Below the pieces are notes generated by a model. The model was not told where the DNA came from, ran no database searches, and worked only from the letters and a program-made list of their open reading frames with translations. From contig NW_027488367.1 of assembly GCF_051014445.1 (NCBI RefSeq), positions 26,583,501-26,647,500 on the forward strand: DNA of 64,000 nucleotides, in the 5' to 3' direction. Positions 1-15,700 of this stretch are shown here, piece after piece (within the stretch, counting starts at the first letter, position 1; every line of letters starts with the position of its first letter). Made by a program: the position numbers and the translations under genes. Source of the stretch: Colletes latitarsis. Its lineage: Eukaryota; Arthropoda; Insecta; Hymenoptera; Colletidae.

Positions 1-949
1 CAGGCTCATACTTTCGCATATTTCTCATACTTCATGGCTAGATCCTGGGCTGTTTCTGCATTGTATCACGTAGTAATGTGGTACCACGCTGAAACAGTCA
101 ATTAAACCTGGTTTCGATCAATATTTTAGAGGATAACGCAAGTTAGGTCTGGCATAGGTCTGGGATTCGCCCTCATCAGGCTCATACTTTCGCACACTTC
201 ACATACTCGTTGAACAGATCCTGCGTTATTTTCTGGTTTGGATCACACAGTAATGTGGTACCACACTGAAACATTCAATTAAACCTGGTCTTCATAAATA
301 TTTTAGAGGATAACGCATGTTAGGTCTGGGTTAGGTCTAGGATTTGCCCTCATCAGGCTCATACTTTCGCATATTTCTCATACTTCATGGCTAGATCCTG
401 GGCTATTTCTGGATTGGATCACGTAGTAAAGTGGTACCACACTGAAACATTCAATGAAACCTGGTCTGGATAAATATTTTAGAGGACAACGCATCTTAGG
501 TCTGAGTTAGGTCTAAGATTTGCCCTCATCAGGCTCACAGTTTCGCGTTTTTCACATACTTGTTGAACAGATCCTGGTTTTTTTCTGGTTTGGATCACGA
601 AGTAGTGTGGTACCACACAGAAACAGTCCATTAAACCTGGTTTCGCTCAAATTTTTAGAGGATAACGCATGTTAGGTCTAGATTAGGTCTGGGATTTGCT
701 CTCATCAGGCTCATTCTTTCGCATATTTCTCATACTTGATGGCTATATCCTGGGCTTTTTCTGGATTGCATCACGTAGTAACGTATTACCACACTGAAAC
801 AGTCAATGAAACCTGGTTTCCATCAATATTTTAGAGGACAACGCAAGTTAGGTCTAGGTAAGGCCTGAGATTTTCACTGATCAGACTCATACTTTCGCCT
901 TCTTCACATACTTGTTGAACGGATCCTGGGTTTTTTCTGGTTTGGAACA

Positions 950-3263
950 CGTAGTAATGTGGTACCACACTGAAACATTCAATTAAACCTGGTCTTGATA
1001 AATATTTTAGAGAATAACGCATGTTAGGTCTGGGTTAGGTCTAGGATTTGCCCTCATCAGGATCATACTTTCGCATATTTCTCATACTTCATGGCTAGAT
1101 CCTGGGCTATTTCTGGATTGGATCACGTAGTAAAGTGGTACCACACTGAAACATTCAATGCAACCTGGTCTGGATAAAAATTTTAGAGGATAACGCATGT
1201 TAGGTCAAGGTTAGGTCTAAGATTTGCCCTCATCAGGCTCACAGTTTCGCGTTTTTCACATACTTGTCGAACAGATCCTGGGTTTTTTGTGGTTTGGATC
1301 ACGTAGTAATGTGGTACCACACTGAAACATTCAATTAAACCTGGTCTTGATAAATATTTTAGAGGATAACGCATGTTAGGTCTGGGATAGGTCTGGGATT
1401 AGCCCTCATCTGACTCATACTTTCGCTTTCTTCATACTTGTTGAACGGATCCTGGGCTTTTTCTGGATTGCATCACGTAGTAATGTAGTACCACACTGAA
1501 ACAGTCAATGAAACCTGGTTTCCATCAATATTTTAGAGGACAACGCAAGTTAGGTCTAGGTAAGGCCTGAGATTTTCACTGATCAGACTCATACATTCGC
1601 ATTCTTCACATACTTGTTGAACGGATCCTGGGTTTTTTCTGGTTTGGATCACGTAGTAATGTGGTACCACACTGAAACATTCAATTAACCCTGGTCTTGA
1701 TAAATATTTTAGAGGATAACGCATGTTAGGTCTGGGTTACGTCTAGGATTTGCCCTCATCAGGCTCATACTTTCGCATATTTCTCATACTTCATGGCTAG
1801 ATCCTGGGCTGTTTCTGCATTGTATCACGTAGTAATGTGGTACCACGCTGAAACAGTCAATTAACCTTGGTTTCGATCAATATTTTAGAGGATAACGCAA
1901 GTTAGGTCTGGGATAGGTCTAGGATTTGCCCTCATCAGGCTCTTACTATCGCATATTACTCATACTTCATGGCTAGATCCTGGGCTATTTCTGGATTGGA
2001 TCACGTAATAAAGTGGTACCACACTGAAACATTCAATGAAACCTGTTCTGGATAAATATTTTAGAGGATAACGCATCTTAGGTCTGGGTTAGGTCTAAGA
2101 TTTGCCCTCATCAGGCTCACAGTTTCGCGTTTTTCACATACTTGTTAAACAGATCCTGGGTTTTTTCTGGTTTGGATCACGTAGTAATGTGGTAGCACAC
2201 TAATACAGTTAATTAAACCTGGTTTCGATCAATATTTTAGAGGATCACGCAAGCTGGGTCTGGGATAGGTCTGGGATTAGCCCTCATCAGACTCACACTT
2301 TCGCACACTTCACATACTCGTTGACAAGACCCTGGGTTTTTTTCTGGCTTGGATCACGTAGTAATGTGGTTCCACACTGAAACAGTCGATTAAACTTGGC
2401 TTCGATCAATATTTTAGAGGATAACGCAAGTTAGGTCTGGGATAGGTCTGGGATTTGCCCTCATCAGGCTCATACTTTCGCGTTTTTCACATACTTGTTG
2501 AACGGATCCTGGGTTTTTTCTGGTTTGGTTCACGTAGTAATGTGGTACCACGCTGAAACAGTCAATTAAACCTGGTTTCCATCAATATTTTAGAGGATAA
2601 CGCATGTTAGGTCTAGGTTAGGCCTGGGATTTTCACTCATCAGACTCATACTTTCGCATTCTTCACATACTTGTCGAACTGATCCTGGGTTTTTTGTGGT
2701 TTGGAACACGTAGTAATGTGGTACCACACTGAAACATTCAATTAAACCTGGTCTTGATAAATATTTTAGAGGATAACGCATGTAAGGTCTAGGTTAGCCG
2801 TGGGATTTTCACTCATCAGACTCATACTTTCGCATATTTCTCATACTTCATGGCTAGATCCTGGGCTATTTCTGGATTGGATCACGTAGTAAAGTGGTAC
2901 CACACTGAAACATTCAATGAAACCTGGTCTGGAAAAAAATTTTAGAGGATAACGCATGTTAGGTCAAGGTTAGGTCTAAGATTTGCCCTCATCAGGCTCA
3001 CAGTTTCGCGTTTTTCACATACTTGTTGAACAGATCCTGGGTTTTTTCTGGTTTGTATCACGCAGTACTGTGGTACCACACTGAAACAGTCCATTAAACC
3101 TGGTTTGGATCAATATTTTAGAGGATAACGCATGTTAGGTCTAGGTTAGGCCTGGGATTTTCACTCATCAGACTCATACTTTCGCATTCTTCACATACTT
3201 GTCGAACTGATCCTGGGTTTTTTGTGGTTTGGATCACGTAGTAATGTGGTACCACACTGAAAC
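950..3263. repeat. Segmental duplication, copy A (pairs with 10,459-12,772)
   Basis: About 2.3 kb that recurs 9,509 bp (54 monomers) downstream with only scattered single-base differences. Shared rare markers are CATCAGGATCATAC near 1,060 and 10,569 and CTTACTATCGCATATTACTC at 1,941 and 11,450. The two copies part at the right end, where this copy reads CATTCAATTAAACC and the other CAGTCCATTGAACC. Confidence 0.85.
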
Positions 3264-4129
3264 ATTCAATTAAACCTGGTCTTGATAAATATTTTAGAGG
3301 ATCACGCAAGCTGGGTCTGGGATAGGTCTGGGATTAGCCCTCATCAGGCTCATACTTTCGCACACTTCACATACTCGTTGACAAGACCCTGGGTTTTTTT
3401 CTGGCTTGGATCACGTAGTAATGTGGTTCCACACTGAAACAGTCGATTAAACTTGGCTTCGATCAATATTTTAGAGGATAACGCAAGTTAGGTCTGGGAT
3501 AGGTCTGGGATTTGCCCTCATCAGGCTCATACTTTCGCGTTTTTCACATACTTGTTGAATGGATCCTGGGTTTTTTCTGGTTTGGTTCACGTAGTAATGT
3601 GGTACCACGCTGAAACAGTCAATTAAACCTGGTTTCGATCAATATTTTAGAGGATAACGCATCTTAGGTCTGGGTTAGGTCTAAGATTTGCCCTCATCAG
3701 GCTCACAGTTTCGCGTTTTTCACATACTTGTTGAACAGATCCTGGTTTTTTTCTGGTTTGGATCACGAAGTAGTGTGGTACCACACTGAAACAGTCCATT
3801 AAACCTGGTTTCGCTCAAATTTTTAGAGGATAACGCATGTTAGGTCTAGATTAGGTCTGGGATTTGCTCTCATCAGGCTCATTCTTTCGCATATTTCTCA
3901 TACTTGATGGCTATATCCTGGGCTTTTTCTGGATTGCATCACGTAGTAACGTAGTACCACACTGAAACAGTCAATGAAACCTGGTTTCCATCAATATTTT
4001 AGAGGACAACGCAAGTTAGGTCTAGGTAAGGCCTGAGATTTTCACTGATCAGACTCATACTTTCGCCTTCTTCACATACTTATTGAACGGATCCTGGGTT
4101 TTTTCTAGTTTGGTTCACGTAGTAATGTG

Positions 4130-5050
4130 GTACCTCACTGACACAGTCGATTAAACCTGGTTTCGATCAATATTTTAGAGGATAACGCAAGTTAGGTCTA
4201 GGTTAGGCCCGGGATTTTCACTCATCAGACTCATATTTCGCATTCTTCACATACTTGTTGAACGGATCCAGGGTTTTTTCTGGTTTGGTTCATGTAGTAA
4301 TGTGGTACCACACTGAAACAGTCGATTAAACCAGGTTTCGATCAATATTTTTGAGGATAACGCATGTTAGGTCTAGGTTAGGCCTGGGATTTTCACTCAT
4401 CAGACTCATACTTTCGCATTCTTCACATACCTGTTGAACGGATCCTGGGTTTTTTCTGGTTTGGATCACGTAGTAATGTGGGTCCACACTGAAACAATCA
4501 ACTAAACCTGGCCTTCATAAATATTTTAGAGGATAACGCATGTTAGGTCTGGGTTACGTCTAGGATTTGCCCTCATCAGGCTCATACTTTCGCATATTTC
4601 TCATACTTCATGGCTAGATCCTGGGCTGTTTCTGCATTGTATCACGTAGTAATGTGGTACCACGCTGAAACAGTCAATTAAACCTGGTTTCGATCAATAT
4701 TTTAGAGGATAACGCAAGTTAGGTCTGGCATAGGTCTGGGATTCGCCCTCATCAGGCTCATACTTTCGCGTTTTTCACATACTTGCTGAACAGATCCTGG
4801 GTTTTTTCTGGTTTGGATCACGTAGTAATGTGGTACCTCACTGACACAGTCGATTAAACCTGGTTTCGATCAATATTTTAGAGGATAACGCAAGTTAGGT
4901 CTAGGTTAGGCCCGGGATTTTCACTCATCAGACTCATATTTCGCATTCTTCACATACTTGTTGAACGGATCCAGGGTTTTTTCTGGTTTGGTTCATGTAG
5001 TAATGTGGTACCACACTGAAACAGTCGATTAAACCAGGTTTCGATCAATA
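4130..5050. repeat. Local 4-monomer duplication carrying a 1-bp-deleted monomer
   Basis: GGTACCTCACTGACACAG occurs at 4,129 and again at 4,832, a step of 703 bp: four monomers minus one base. Each copy is followed by a monomer with CCCGGGATTTTCAC and the shortened word CATATTTCGC, where the array normally has CATACTTTCGC. The shared rare deletion shows that the two segments descend from one by a recent local duplication. Confidence 0.8.
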
Positions 5051-6811
5051 TTTTTGAGGATAACGCATGTTAGGTCTAGGTTAGGCCTGGGATTTTCACT
5101 CATCAGACTCATACTTTCGCATTCTTCACATACTTGTCGAACTGATCCTGGGTTTTTTGTGGTTTGGAACACGTAGTAATGTGGTACCACACTGAAACAT
5201 TCAATTAAACCTGGTCTTGATAAATATTTTAGAGGATAACGCATGTAAGGTCTAGGTTAGCCGTGGGATTTTCACTCATCAGACTCATACTTTCGCATAT
5301 TTCTCATACTTCATGGCTAGATCCTGGGCTATTTCTGGATTGGATCACGTAATAAAGTGGTACCACACTGAAACATTCAATGAAACCTGTTCTGGATAAA
5401 TATTTTAGAGGATAACGCATCTTAGGTCTGGGTTAGGTCTAAGATTTGCCCTCATCAGGCTCACAGTTTCGCGTTTTTCACATACTTGTTAAACAGATCC
5501 TGGGTTTTTTCTGGTTTGGATCACGTAGTAATGTGGTAGCACACTAATACAGTTAATTAAACCTGGTTTCGATCAATATTTTAGAGGATCACGCAAGCTG
5601 GGTCTGGGATAGGTCTGGGATTAGCCCTCATCAGACTCATACTTTCGCACACTTCACATACTCGTTGACAAGACCCTGGGTTTTTTTCTGGCTTGGATCA
5701 CGTAGTAATGTGGTTCCACACTGAAACAGTCGATTAAACTTGGCTTCGATCAATATTTTAGAGGATAACGCAAGTTAGGTCTGGGATAGGTCTGGGATTT
5801 GCCCTCATCAGGCTCATACTTTCGCGTTTTTCACATACTTGTTGAACGGATCCTGGGTTTTTTCTGGTTTGGTTCACGTAGTAATGTGGTACCACGCTGA
5901 AACAGTCAATTAAACCTGGTTTCGATCAATATTTTAGAGGATAACGCATGTTAGGTCTAGGTTAGGCCTGGGATTTTCACTCATCAGACTCATACTTTCG
6001 CATTCTTCACATACTTGTCGAACTGATCCTGGGTTTTTTGTGGTTTGGAACACGTAGTAATGTGGTACCACACTGAAACATTCAATTAAACCTGGTCTTG
6101 ATAAATATTTTAGAGGATAACGCATGTAAGGTCTAGGTTAGCCGTGGGATTTTCACTCATCAGACTCATACTTTCGCATATTTCTCATACTTCATGGCTA
6201 GATCCTGGGCTATTTCTGGATTGGATCACGTAGTAAAGTGATACCACACTGAAACATTCAATGAAACCTGGTCTGGAAAAAAATTTTAGAGGATAACGCA
6301 TGTTAGGTCAAGGTTAGGTCTAAGATTTGCCCTCATCAGGCTCACAGTTTCGCGTTTTTCACATACTTGTTGAACAGATCCTGGGTTTTTTCTGGTTTGT
6401 ATCACGTAGTCATGTGGTACCACACTGAAACAGTCGATGAAACCTGGTTTCGATCAATATCTTAGAGGATAACGCAAGTTAAGTCTGGGATTGGTCTGGG
6501 ATTTGACCTCATCAGACTCATACTTTCGCACACTTCACATACTCGTTGAACAGATCCTGGGTTATTTTCTGGTTTGGATCACATAGTAATGTGGTACCAC
6601 ACTGAAACAGTCGATTAAACCAGGTTTCGATCAATATTTTTGAGGACAACGCATGTTAGGTCTAGGTTAGGCCTGGGATTTTCACTCATCAGACTCATAC
6701 TTTCGCATTCTTCACATACTTGTCGAACTGATCCTGGGTTTTTTGTGGTTTGGATCACGTAGTAATGTGGTACCACACTGAAACATTCAATTAAACCTGG
6801 TCTTGATAAAT

Positions 6812-7500
6812 ATTTTAGAGGATAACGCATGATAGGTCTGGGATAGGTCTGGGATTAGCCCTCATCAGACTCATACTTTCGCACACTTCACATACTCGTT
6901 GACGAGATCCTGGGTTTTTTTCTAGTTTGGATCACGCAGTAATGTGGTACCACACTGAAACAGTCGATTAAACCTGGTTTCGATCAATATTTTTGAGGAT
7001 AACGCATGTTAGGTCTGGGATAAGTCTGGGATTAGCCCTCATCAGACTCATACTTTCGCTTTCTTCACATACTTGTTGAACGGATCCTGGGCTTTTTATG
7101 GATTGCATCACGTAGTAATGTAGTACCACACTGAAACAGTCAATGAAAACTGGTTTCCATCAATATTTTAGAGGACAACGCAAGTTAGGTCTAGGTAAGG
7201 CCTGAGATTTTCACTGATCAGACTCATACATTCGCATTCTTAACATACTGGTTGAACGGATCCTGGGTTTTTTCTGGTTTGGATCACGTAGTAATGTGGT
7301 ACCACACTGAAACATTCAATTAAACCTGGTCTTGATAATTATTTTAGAGGATAACGCATGTTAGGTCTGGGTTACGTCTAGGATTTGCCCTCATCAGGCT
7401 CATACTTTCGCATATTTCTCATACTTCATGGCTAGATCCTGGGCTGTTTCTGCATTGTATCACGTAGTAATGTGGTACCACACTAAAACATTCAATTAAA
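6812..7500. repeat. Domain 1 block recurring at 9.63 kb and 12.80 kb
   Basis: A ~690 bp block, marked by CAATGAAAACTGGTTTCC and GGGCTTTTTATGGATTGC, recurs at about 9,632-10,320 (+2,820, 16 monomers) and again about 12,800-13,490 (a further +3,168, 18 monomers). It is one of the clearest triplicated units of domain 1. The spacing differs by two monomers between pairs, so whole monomers were gained or lost between copies. Confidence 0.75.
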
Positions 7501-10458
7501 CCTGGTTTCGATCAATATTTTAGAGGATCACGCAAGCTAGGTCTGGGATAGGTCTGGGATTAGCCCTCATCAGACTCATACTTTCGCACACTTCACATAC
7601 TCGTTGACAAGATCCTGGGTTTTTTTCTGGCTTGGATCACGTAGTAATGTGGTTCCACACTGAAACAGTCGATTAAACTTGGCTTCGATCAATATTTTAG
7701 AGGATAACGCAAGTTAGGTCTGGGATAGGTCTGGGATTTGCCCACGTCAGGCTCATACTTTCGCGTTTTTCACATACTTGTTGAACGGATCCTGGGTTTT
7801 TCCTGGTTTGGGTCACGTAGTAATGTGGTACCACACTGAAACATTCAATTAAACCTGGTCTTCATAAATATTTTAGAGGATAACGCATGTCAGGTCGGGG
7901 TTACGTCTAGGATTTGCCCTCATCAGGCTCATACTTTCGCATATTTCTCATACTTCATGGCTAGATCCTGGGCTGTTTCTGCATTGTATCACGTAGTAAT
8001 GTGGTACCACACTGAAACAGTCCATTAAACCTGGTTTGGATCAATATTTTAGAGGATAACGCATGTTAGGTCTAGGTTAGGTCTGGGATTTTCGCTCATG
8101 AGACTCATACATTCGCATTCTTCACATACTTGTTGAACGGATCCTGGGTTTTTTCTGGTTTGGTTCATGTAGTAATGTGGTACCACACTGAAACATTCAA
8201 TTAAACCTGGTCTTGATAAATATTTTAGAGGATAACGCATGTTAGGTCGGGGTTACGTCTAGGATTTGCCCTCATCAGGCTCATACTTTCGCATATTTCT
8301 CATACTTCATGGCTAGATCCTGGGCTGTTTCTGCATTGTATCTCGTAGTAATGTGGTACCACGCTGAAACAGTCAATTAAACCTGGTTTCGATCAATATT
8401 TTAGAGGATAACGCAAGTTAGGTCTGGCATAGGTCTGGGATTCGCCCCCATCAGGCTCATACTTTCGCACACTTCACATACTCGTTGAACAGATCCTGCG
8501 TTATTTTCTGGTTTGGATCACACAGTAATGTGGTACCACACTGAAACATTCAATTAAACCTGGTCTTCATAAATATTTTAGAGGATAACGCATGTTAGGT
8601 CTAGGTTAGCCGTGGGATTTTCACTCATCAGACTCATACTTTCGCACACTTCACATACTCGTTGACAAGACCCTGGGTTTTTTTCTGGCTTGGATCACGT
8701 AGTAATGTGGTTCCACACTGAAACAGTCGATTAAACTTGGCTTCGATCAATATTTTAGAGGATAACGCAAGTTAGGTCTGGGATAGGTCTGGGATTTGCC
8801 CTCATCAGGCTCATACTTTCGCGTTTTTCACATACTTGTTGAACGGATCCTGGGTTTTTTCTGGTTTGGTTCACGTAGTAATGTGGTACCACGCTGAAAC
8901 AGTCAATTAAACCTGGTTTCCATCAATATTTTAGAGGATAACGCATGATAGGTCTAGGTTAGGCCTGGGATTTTCACTCATCAGACTCATACTTTCGCAT
9001 TCTTCACATACTTGTCGAACTGATCCTGGGTTTTTTGTGGTTTGGAACACGTAGTAATGTGGTACCACACTGAAACATTCAATTAAACCTGGTCTTGATA
9101 AATATTTTAGAGGATAACGCATGTAAGGTCTAGGTTAGCCGTGGGATTTTCACTCATCAGACTCATACTTTCGCATATTTCTCATACTTCATGGCTAGAT
9201 CCTGGGCTATTTCTGGATTGGATCACGTAGTAAAGTGGTACCACACTGAAACATTCAATGAAACCTGGTCTGGAAAAAAATTTTAGAGGATAACGCATGT
9301 TAGGTCAAGGTTAGGTCTAAGATTTGCCCTCATCAGGCTCACAGTTTCGCGTTTTTCACATACTTGTTGAACAGATCCTGGGTTTTTTCTGGTTTGTATC
9401 ACGCAGTACTGTGGTACCACACTGAAACAGTCCATTAAACCTGGTTTGGATCAATATTTTAGAGGATAACGCATGTTAGGTCTAGGTTAGGCCTGGGATT
9501 TTCACTCATCAGACTCATACTTTCGCATTCTTCACATACTTGTCGAACTGATCCTGGGTTTTTTGTGGTTTGGATCACGTAGTAATGTGGTACCACACTG
9601 AAACATTCAATTAAACCTGGTCTTGATAAATATTTTAGAGGATAACGCATGATAGGTCTGGGATAGGTCTGGGATTAGCCCTCATCAGACTCATACTTTC
9701 GCACACTTCACATACTCTTTGACGAGATCCTGGGTTTTTTTCTAGTTTGGATCACGCAGTAATGTGGTACCACACTGAAACAGTCGATTAAACCTGGTTT
9801 CGATCAATATTTTTGAGGATAACGCATGTTAGGTCTGGGATAAATCTGGGATTAGCCCTCATCAGACTCATACTTTCGCTTTCTTCACATACTTGTTGAA
9901 CGGATCCTGGGCTTTTTATGGATTGCATCACGTAGTAATGTAGTACCACACTGAAACAGTCAATGAAAACTGGTTTCCATCAATATTTTAGAGGACAACG
10001 CAAGTTAGGTCTAGGTAAGGCCTGAGATTTTCACTGATCAGACTCATACATTCGCATTCTTCACATACTTGTTGAACGGATCCTGGGTTTTTTCTGGTTT
10101 GGATCACGTAGTAATGTGGTACCACACTGAAACATTCAATTAAACCTGGTCTTGATAAATATTTTAGAGGATAACGCATGTTAGGTCTGGGTTACGTCTA
10201 GGATTTGCCCTCATCAGGCTCATACTTTCGCATATTTCTCATACTTCATGGCTAGATCCGGGGCTGTTTCTGCATTGTATCACGTAGTAATGTGGTACCA
10301 CACTAAAACAGTAAATTAAACCTGGTTTCGATCAATATTTTAGAGGATAACGCATGTTAGGTCAAGGTTAGGTCTAAGATTTGCCCTCATCAGGCTCACA
10401 GTTTCGCGTTTTTCACATACTTGTCGAACAGATCCTGGGTTTTTTGTGGTTTGGATCA

Positions 10459-12772
10459 CGTAGTAATGTGGTACCACACTGAAACATTCAATTAAACCTG
10501 GTCTTGATAAATATTTTAGAGAATAACGCATGTTAGGTCTGGGTTAGGTCTAGGATTTGCCCTCATCAGGATCATACTTTCGCATATTTCTCATACTTCA
10601 TGGCTAGATCCTGGGCTATTTCTGGATTGGATCACGTAGTAAAGTGGTACCACACTGAAACATTCAATGCAACCTGGTCTGGATAAAAATTTTAGAGGAT
10701 AACGCATGTTAGGTCAAGGTTAGGTCTAAGATTTGCCCTCATCAGGCTCACAGTTTCGCGTTTTTCACATACTTGTCGAACAGATCCTGGGTTTTTTGTG
10801 GTTTGGATCACGTAGTAATGTGGTACCACACTGAAACATTCAATTAAACCTGGTCTTGATAAATATTTTAGAGGATAACGCATGTTAGGTCTGGGATAGG
10901 TCTGGGATTAGCCCTCATCAGACTCATACTTTCGCTTTCTTCATACTTGTTGAACGGATCCTGGGCTTTTTCTGGATTGCATCACGTAGTAATGTAGTAC
11001 CACACTGAAACAGTCAATGAAACCTGGTTTCCATCAATATTTTAGAGGACAACGCAAGTTAGGTCTAGGTAAGGCCTGAGATTTTCACTGATCAGACTCA
11101 TACATTCGCATTCTTCACATACTTGTTGAACGGATCCTGGGTTTTTTCTGGTTTGGATCACGTAGTAATGTGGTACCACACTGAAACATTCAATTAACCC
11201 TGGTCTTGATAAATATTTTAGAGGATAACGCATGTTAGGTCTGGGTTACGTCTAGGATTTGCCCTCATCAGGCTCATACTTTCGCATATTTCTCATACTT
11301 CATGGCTAGATCCTGGGCTGTTTCTGCATTGTATCACGTAGTAATGTGGTACCACGCTGAAACAGTCAATTAACCTTGGTTTCGATCAATATTTTAGAGG
11401 ATAACGCAAGTTAGGTCTGGGATAGGTCTAGGATTTGCCCTCATCAGGCTCTTACTATCGCATATTACTCATACTTCATGGCTAGATCCTGGGCTATTTC
11501 TGGATTGGATCACGTAATAAAGTGGTACCACACTGAAACATTCAATGAAACCTGTTCTGGATAAATATTTTAGAGGATAACGCATCTTAGGTCTGGGTTA
11601 GGTCTAAGATTTGCCCTCATCAGGCTCACAGTTTCGCGTTTTTCACATACTTGTTAAACAGATCCTGGGTTTTTTCTCGTTTGGATCACGTAGTAATGTG
11701 GTAGCACACTAATACAGTTAATTAAACCTGGTTTCGATCAATATTTTAGAGGATCACGCAAGCTGGGTCTGGGATAGGTCTGGGATTAGCCCTCATCAGA
11801 CTCATACTTTCGCACACTTCACATACTCGTTGACAAGACCCTGGGTTTTTTTCTGGCTTGGATCACGTAGTAATGTGGTTCCACACTGAAACAGTCGATT
11901 AAACTTGGCTTCGATCAATATTTTAGAGGATAACGCAAGTTAGGTCTGGGATAGGTCTGGGATTTGCCCTCATCAGGCTCATACTTTCGCGTTTTTCACA
12001 TACTTGTTGAACGGATCCTGGGTTTTTTCTGGTTTGGTTCACGTAGTAATGTGGTACCACGCTGAAACAGTCAATTAAACCTGGTTTCCATCAATATTTT
12101 AGAGGATAACGCATGTTAGGTCTAGGTTAGGCCTGGGATTTTCACTCATCAGACTCATACTTTCGCATTCTTCACATACTTGTCGAACTGATCCTGGGTT
12201 TTTTGTGGTTTGGAACACGTAGTAATGTTGTACCACACTGAAACATTCAATTAAACCTGGTCTTGATAAATATTTTAGAGGATAACGCATGTAAGGTCTA
12301 GGTTAGCCGTGGGATTTTCACTCATCAGACTCATACTTTCGCATATTTCTCATACTTCATGGCTAGATCCTGGGCTATTTCTGGATTGGATCACGTAGTA
12401 AAGTGGTACCACACTGAAACATTCAATGAAACCTGGTCTGGAAAAAAATTTTAGAGGATAACGCATGTTAGGTCAAGGTTAGGTCTAAGATTTGCCCTCA
12501 TCAGGCTCACAGTTTCGCGTTTTTCACATACTTGTTGAACAGATCCTGGGTTTTTTCTGGTTTGTATCACGCAGTACTGTGGTACCACACTGAAACAGTC
12601 CATTAAACCTGGTTTGGATCAATATTTTAGAGGATAACGCATGTTAGGTCTAGGTTAGGCCTGGGATTTTCACTCATCAGACTCATACTTTCGCATTCTT
12701 CACATACTTGTCGAACTGATCCTGGGTTTTTTGTGGTTTGGATCACGTAGTAATGTGGTACCACACTGAAAC
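10459..12772. repeat. Segmental duplication, copy B (pairs with 950-3,263)
   Basis: The downstream partner of 950-3,263 at an offset of 9,509 bp. The monomer order is the same. Small differences include CTCGTTTGG here for CTGGTTTGG, and CATACTTTCGCACAC near 11,806 where the other copy has CACACTTTCGCACAC. The right break falls inside a monomer, as expected for unequal exchange between offset repeats. Confidence 0.85.
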
Positions 12773-15700
12773 AGTCCATTGAACCTGGTTTGGATCAATA
12801 TTTTAGAGGATAACACATGTTAGGTCTGGGATAGGTCTGGGATTAGCCCTCATCAGACTCACACTTTCGCACACTTCACATACTCGTTGACGAGATCCTG
12901 GGTTTTTTTCTAGTTTGGATCACGCAGTAATGTGGTACCACACTGAAACAGTCGATTAAACCTGGTTTCGATCAATATTTTTGAGGATAACGCATGTTAG
13001 GTCTGGGATAAATCTGGGATTAGCCCTCATCAGACTCATACTTTCGCTTTCTTCACATACTTGTTGAACGGATCCTGGGCTTTTTATGGATTGCATCACG
13101 TAGTAATGTAGTACCACACTGAAACAGTCAATGAAAACTGGTTTCCATCAATATTTTAGAGGACAACGCAAGTTAGGTCTAGGTAAGGCCTGAGATTTTC
13201 ACTGATCAGACTCATACATTCGCATTCTTCACATACTTGTTGAACGGATCCTGGGTTTTTTCTGGTTTGGATCACGTAGTAATGTGGTACCACACTGAAA
13301 CATTCAATTAAACCTGGTCTTGATAAATATTTTAGAGGATAACGCATGTTAGGTCTGGGTTACGTCTAGGATTTGCCCGCATCAGGCTCATACTTTCGCA
13401 TATTTCTCATACTTCATGGCTAGATCCGGGGCTGTTTCTGCATTGTATCACGTAGTAATGTGGTACCACACTAAAACAGTAAATTAAACCTGGTTTCGAT
13501 CAATATTTTAGAGGATCACGCAAGCTAGGTCTGGGATAGGTCTGGGATTAGCCCTCATCAGACTCATACTTTCGCACACTTCACATACTCGTTGACAAGA
13601 TCCTGGGTTTTTTTCTGGCTTGGATCACGTAGTAATGTGGTTCCACACTGAAACAGTCGATTAAACTTGGCTTCGATCAATATTTTAGAGGATAACGCAA
13701 GTTAGGTCTGGGATAGGTCTGGGATTTGCCCTCGTCAGGCTCATACTTTCGCGTTTTTCACATACTTGTTGAACGGATCCTGGGTTTTTCCTGGTTTGGG
13801 TCACGTAGTAATGTGGGACCACACTGAAACAGTCAATTAAACCTGGTTTCGACCAATATTTTAGAGAATAATTCATGTTAGGTCTAGGTTAGGTCTGGGA
13901 TTTGCTCTCATCAGGCTCATACTTTCGTTCACTTCACATACTTGTTGAACGGATCCTGCGTTATTTTCTGGATTGGATCACGTAGTAAAGTGGTACCACA
14001 CTGAAACATTCAATGAAACCTGGTCTGGATAAAAATTTTAGAGGATAACGCATGTTAGGTCAAGGTTAGGTCTAAGATTTGCCCTCATCAGGCTCACAGT
14101 TTCGCGTTTTTCACATACTTGTCGAACAGATCCTGGGTTTTTTCTGGTTTGGATCACGTAGTAATGTGGGTCCACACTGAAACAATCAATTAAACCTGGT
14201 CTTGATAAATATTTTAGAGGATAACGCATGTTAGGTCGGGGATAGGTCTGGGATTTGCCCTCATCAGACTCATACTTTCGCACACTTCACATACTCGTTG
14301 AACAGATCCTGCGTTATTTTCTGGTTTGGATCACATAGTAATGTGGTACCACACTGAAACATTCAATTAAACCTGGTCTTCATAAATATTTTAGAGGATA
14401 ACGCATGTTACGTCTGAGTTAGGTCTAGGATTTGCCCTCATCAGGCTCAAACTTTCGCATATTTCTCATACTTCATGGCTAGATCCTGGGCTATTTCTGG
14501 ATTGGATCACGTAGTAAAGTGGTACCACACTGAAACATTCAATGAAACCTGGTCTGGATAAATATTTTAGAGGACAACGCATCTTAGGTCTGGGTTAGGT
14601 CTAAGATTTGCCCTCATCAGGCTAACAGTTTCGCGTTTTTCACATACTTGTTGAACAGATCCTGGTTTTTTTCTGGTTTGGATCACGAAGTAGTGTGGTA
14701 CCACACTGAAACAGTCCATTAAACCTGGTTTCGCTCAAATTTTTAGAGGATAACGCAATGTTAGGTCTAGATTAGGTCTGGGATTTGCTCCCATCAGGCT
14801 CATTCTTTCGCATATTTCTCATACTTGATGGCTATATCCTGGGCTTTTTCTGGATTGCATCACGTAGTAACGTAGTACCACACTGAAACAGTCAATGAAA
14901 CCTGGTTTCCATCAATATTTTAGAGGACAACGCAAGTTAGGTCTAGGTAAGGCCTGAGATTTTCACTGATCAGACTCATACATTCGCATTCTACACATAC
15001 TTGTAGAACGGATCCTGGGTTTTTTCTGGTTTGGATCACGTAGTAATGTGGTACCACACTGAAACATTCAATTAAACCTGGTCTTGATAAATATTTTAGA
15101 GGATAACGCATGTTAGGTCTGGGTTACGTCTAGGATTTGCCCTCATCAGGCTCATACTTTCGCATATTTCTCATACTTCATGGCTAGATCCTGGGCTGTT
15201 TCTGCATTGTTTCACGTAGTAATGTGGTACCACGCTGAAACAGTCAATTAAACCTGGTTTCGATCAATATTTTAGAGGATAACGCAAGTTAGGTCTGGGA
15301 TAGGTCTAGGATTTGCCCTCATCAGGCTCTTACTATCGCATATTACTCATACTTCATGGCTAGATCCTGGGCTATTTCTGGATTGGATCACGTAGTAGAG
15401 TGGTACCACACTGAAACATTCAATGAAACCTGTTCTGGATAAATATTTTAGAGGATAACGCATCTTAGGTCTGGGTTAGGTCTAAGATTTGCCCTCATCA
15501 GGCTCACAGTTTCGCGTTTTTCACATACTTGTTAAACAGATCCTGGGTTTTTTCTGGTTTGGATCACGTAGTAATGTGGTAGCACACTAAAACAGTCAAT
15601 TAAACCTGGTTTCGATCAATATTTTAGAGGATCACGCAAGCTGGGTCTGGGATAGGTCTGGGATTAGCCCTCATCAGACTCATACTTTCGCACACTTCAC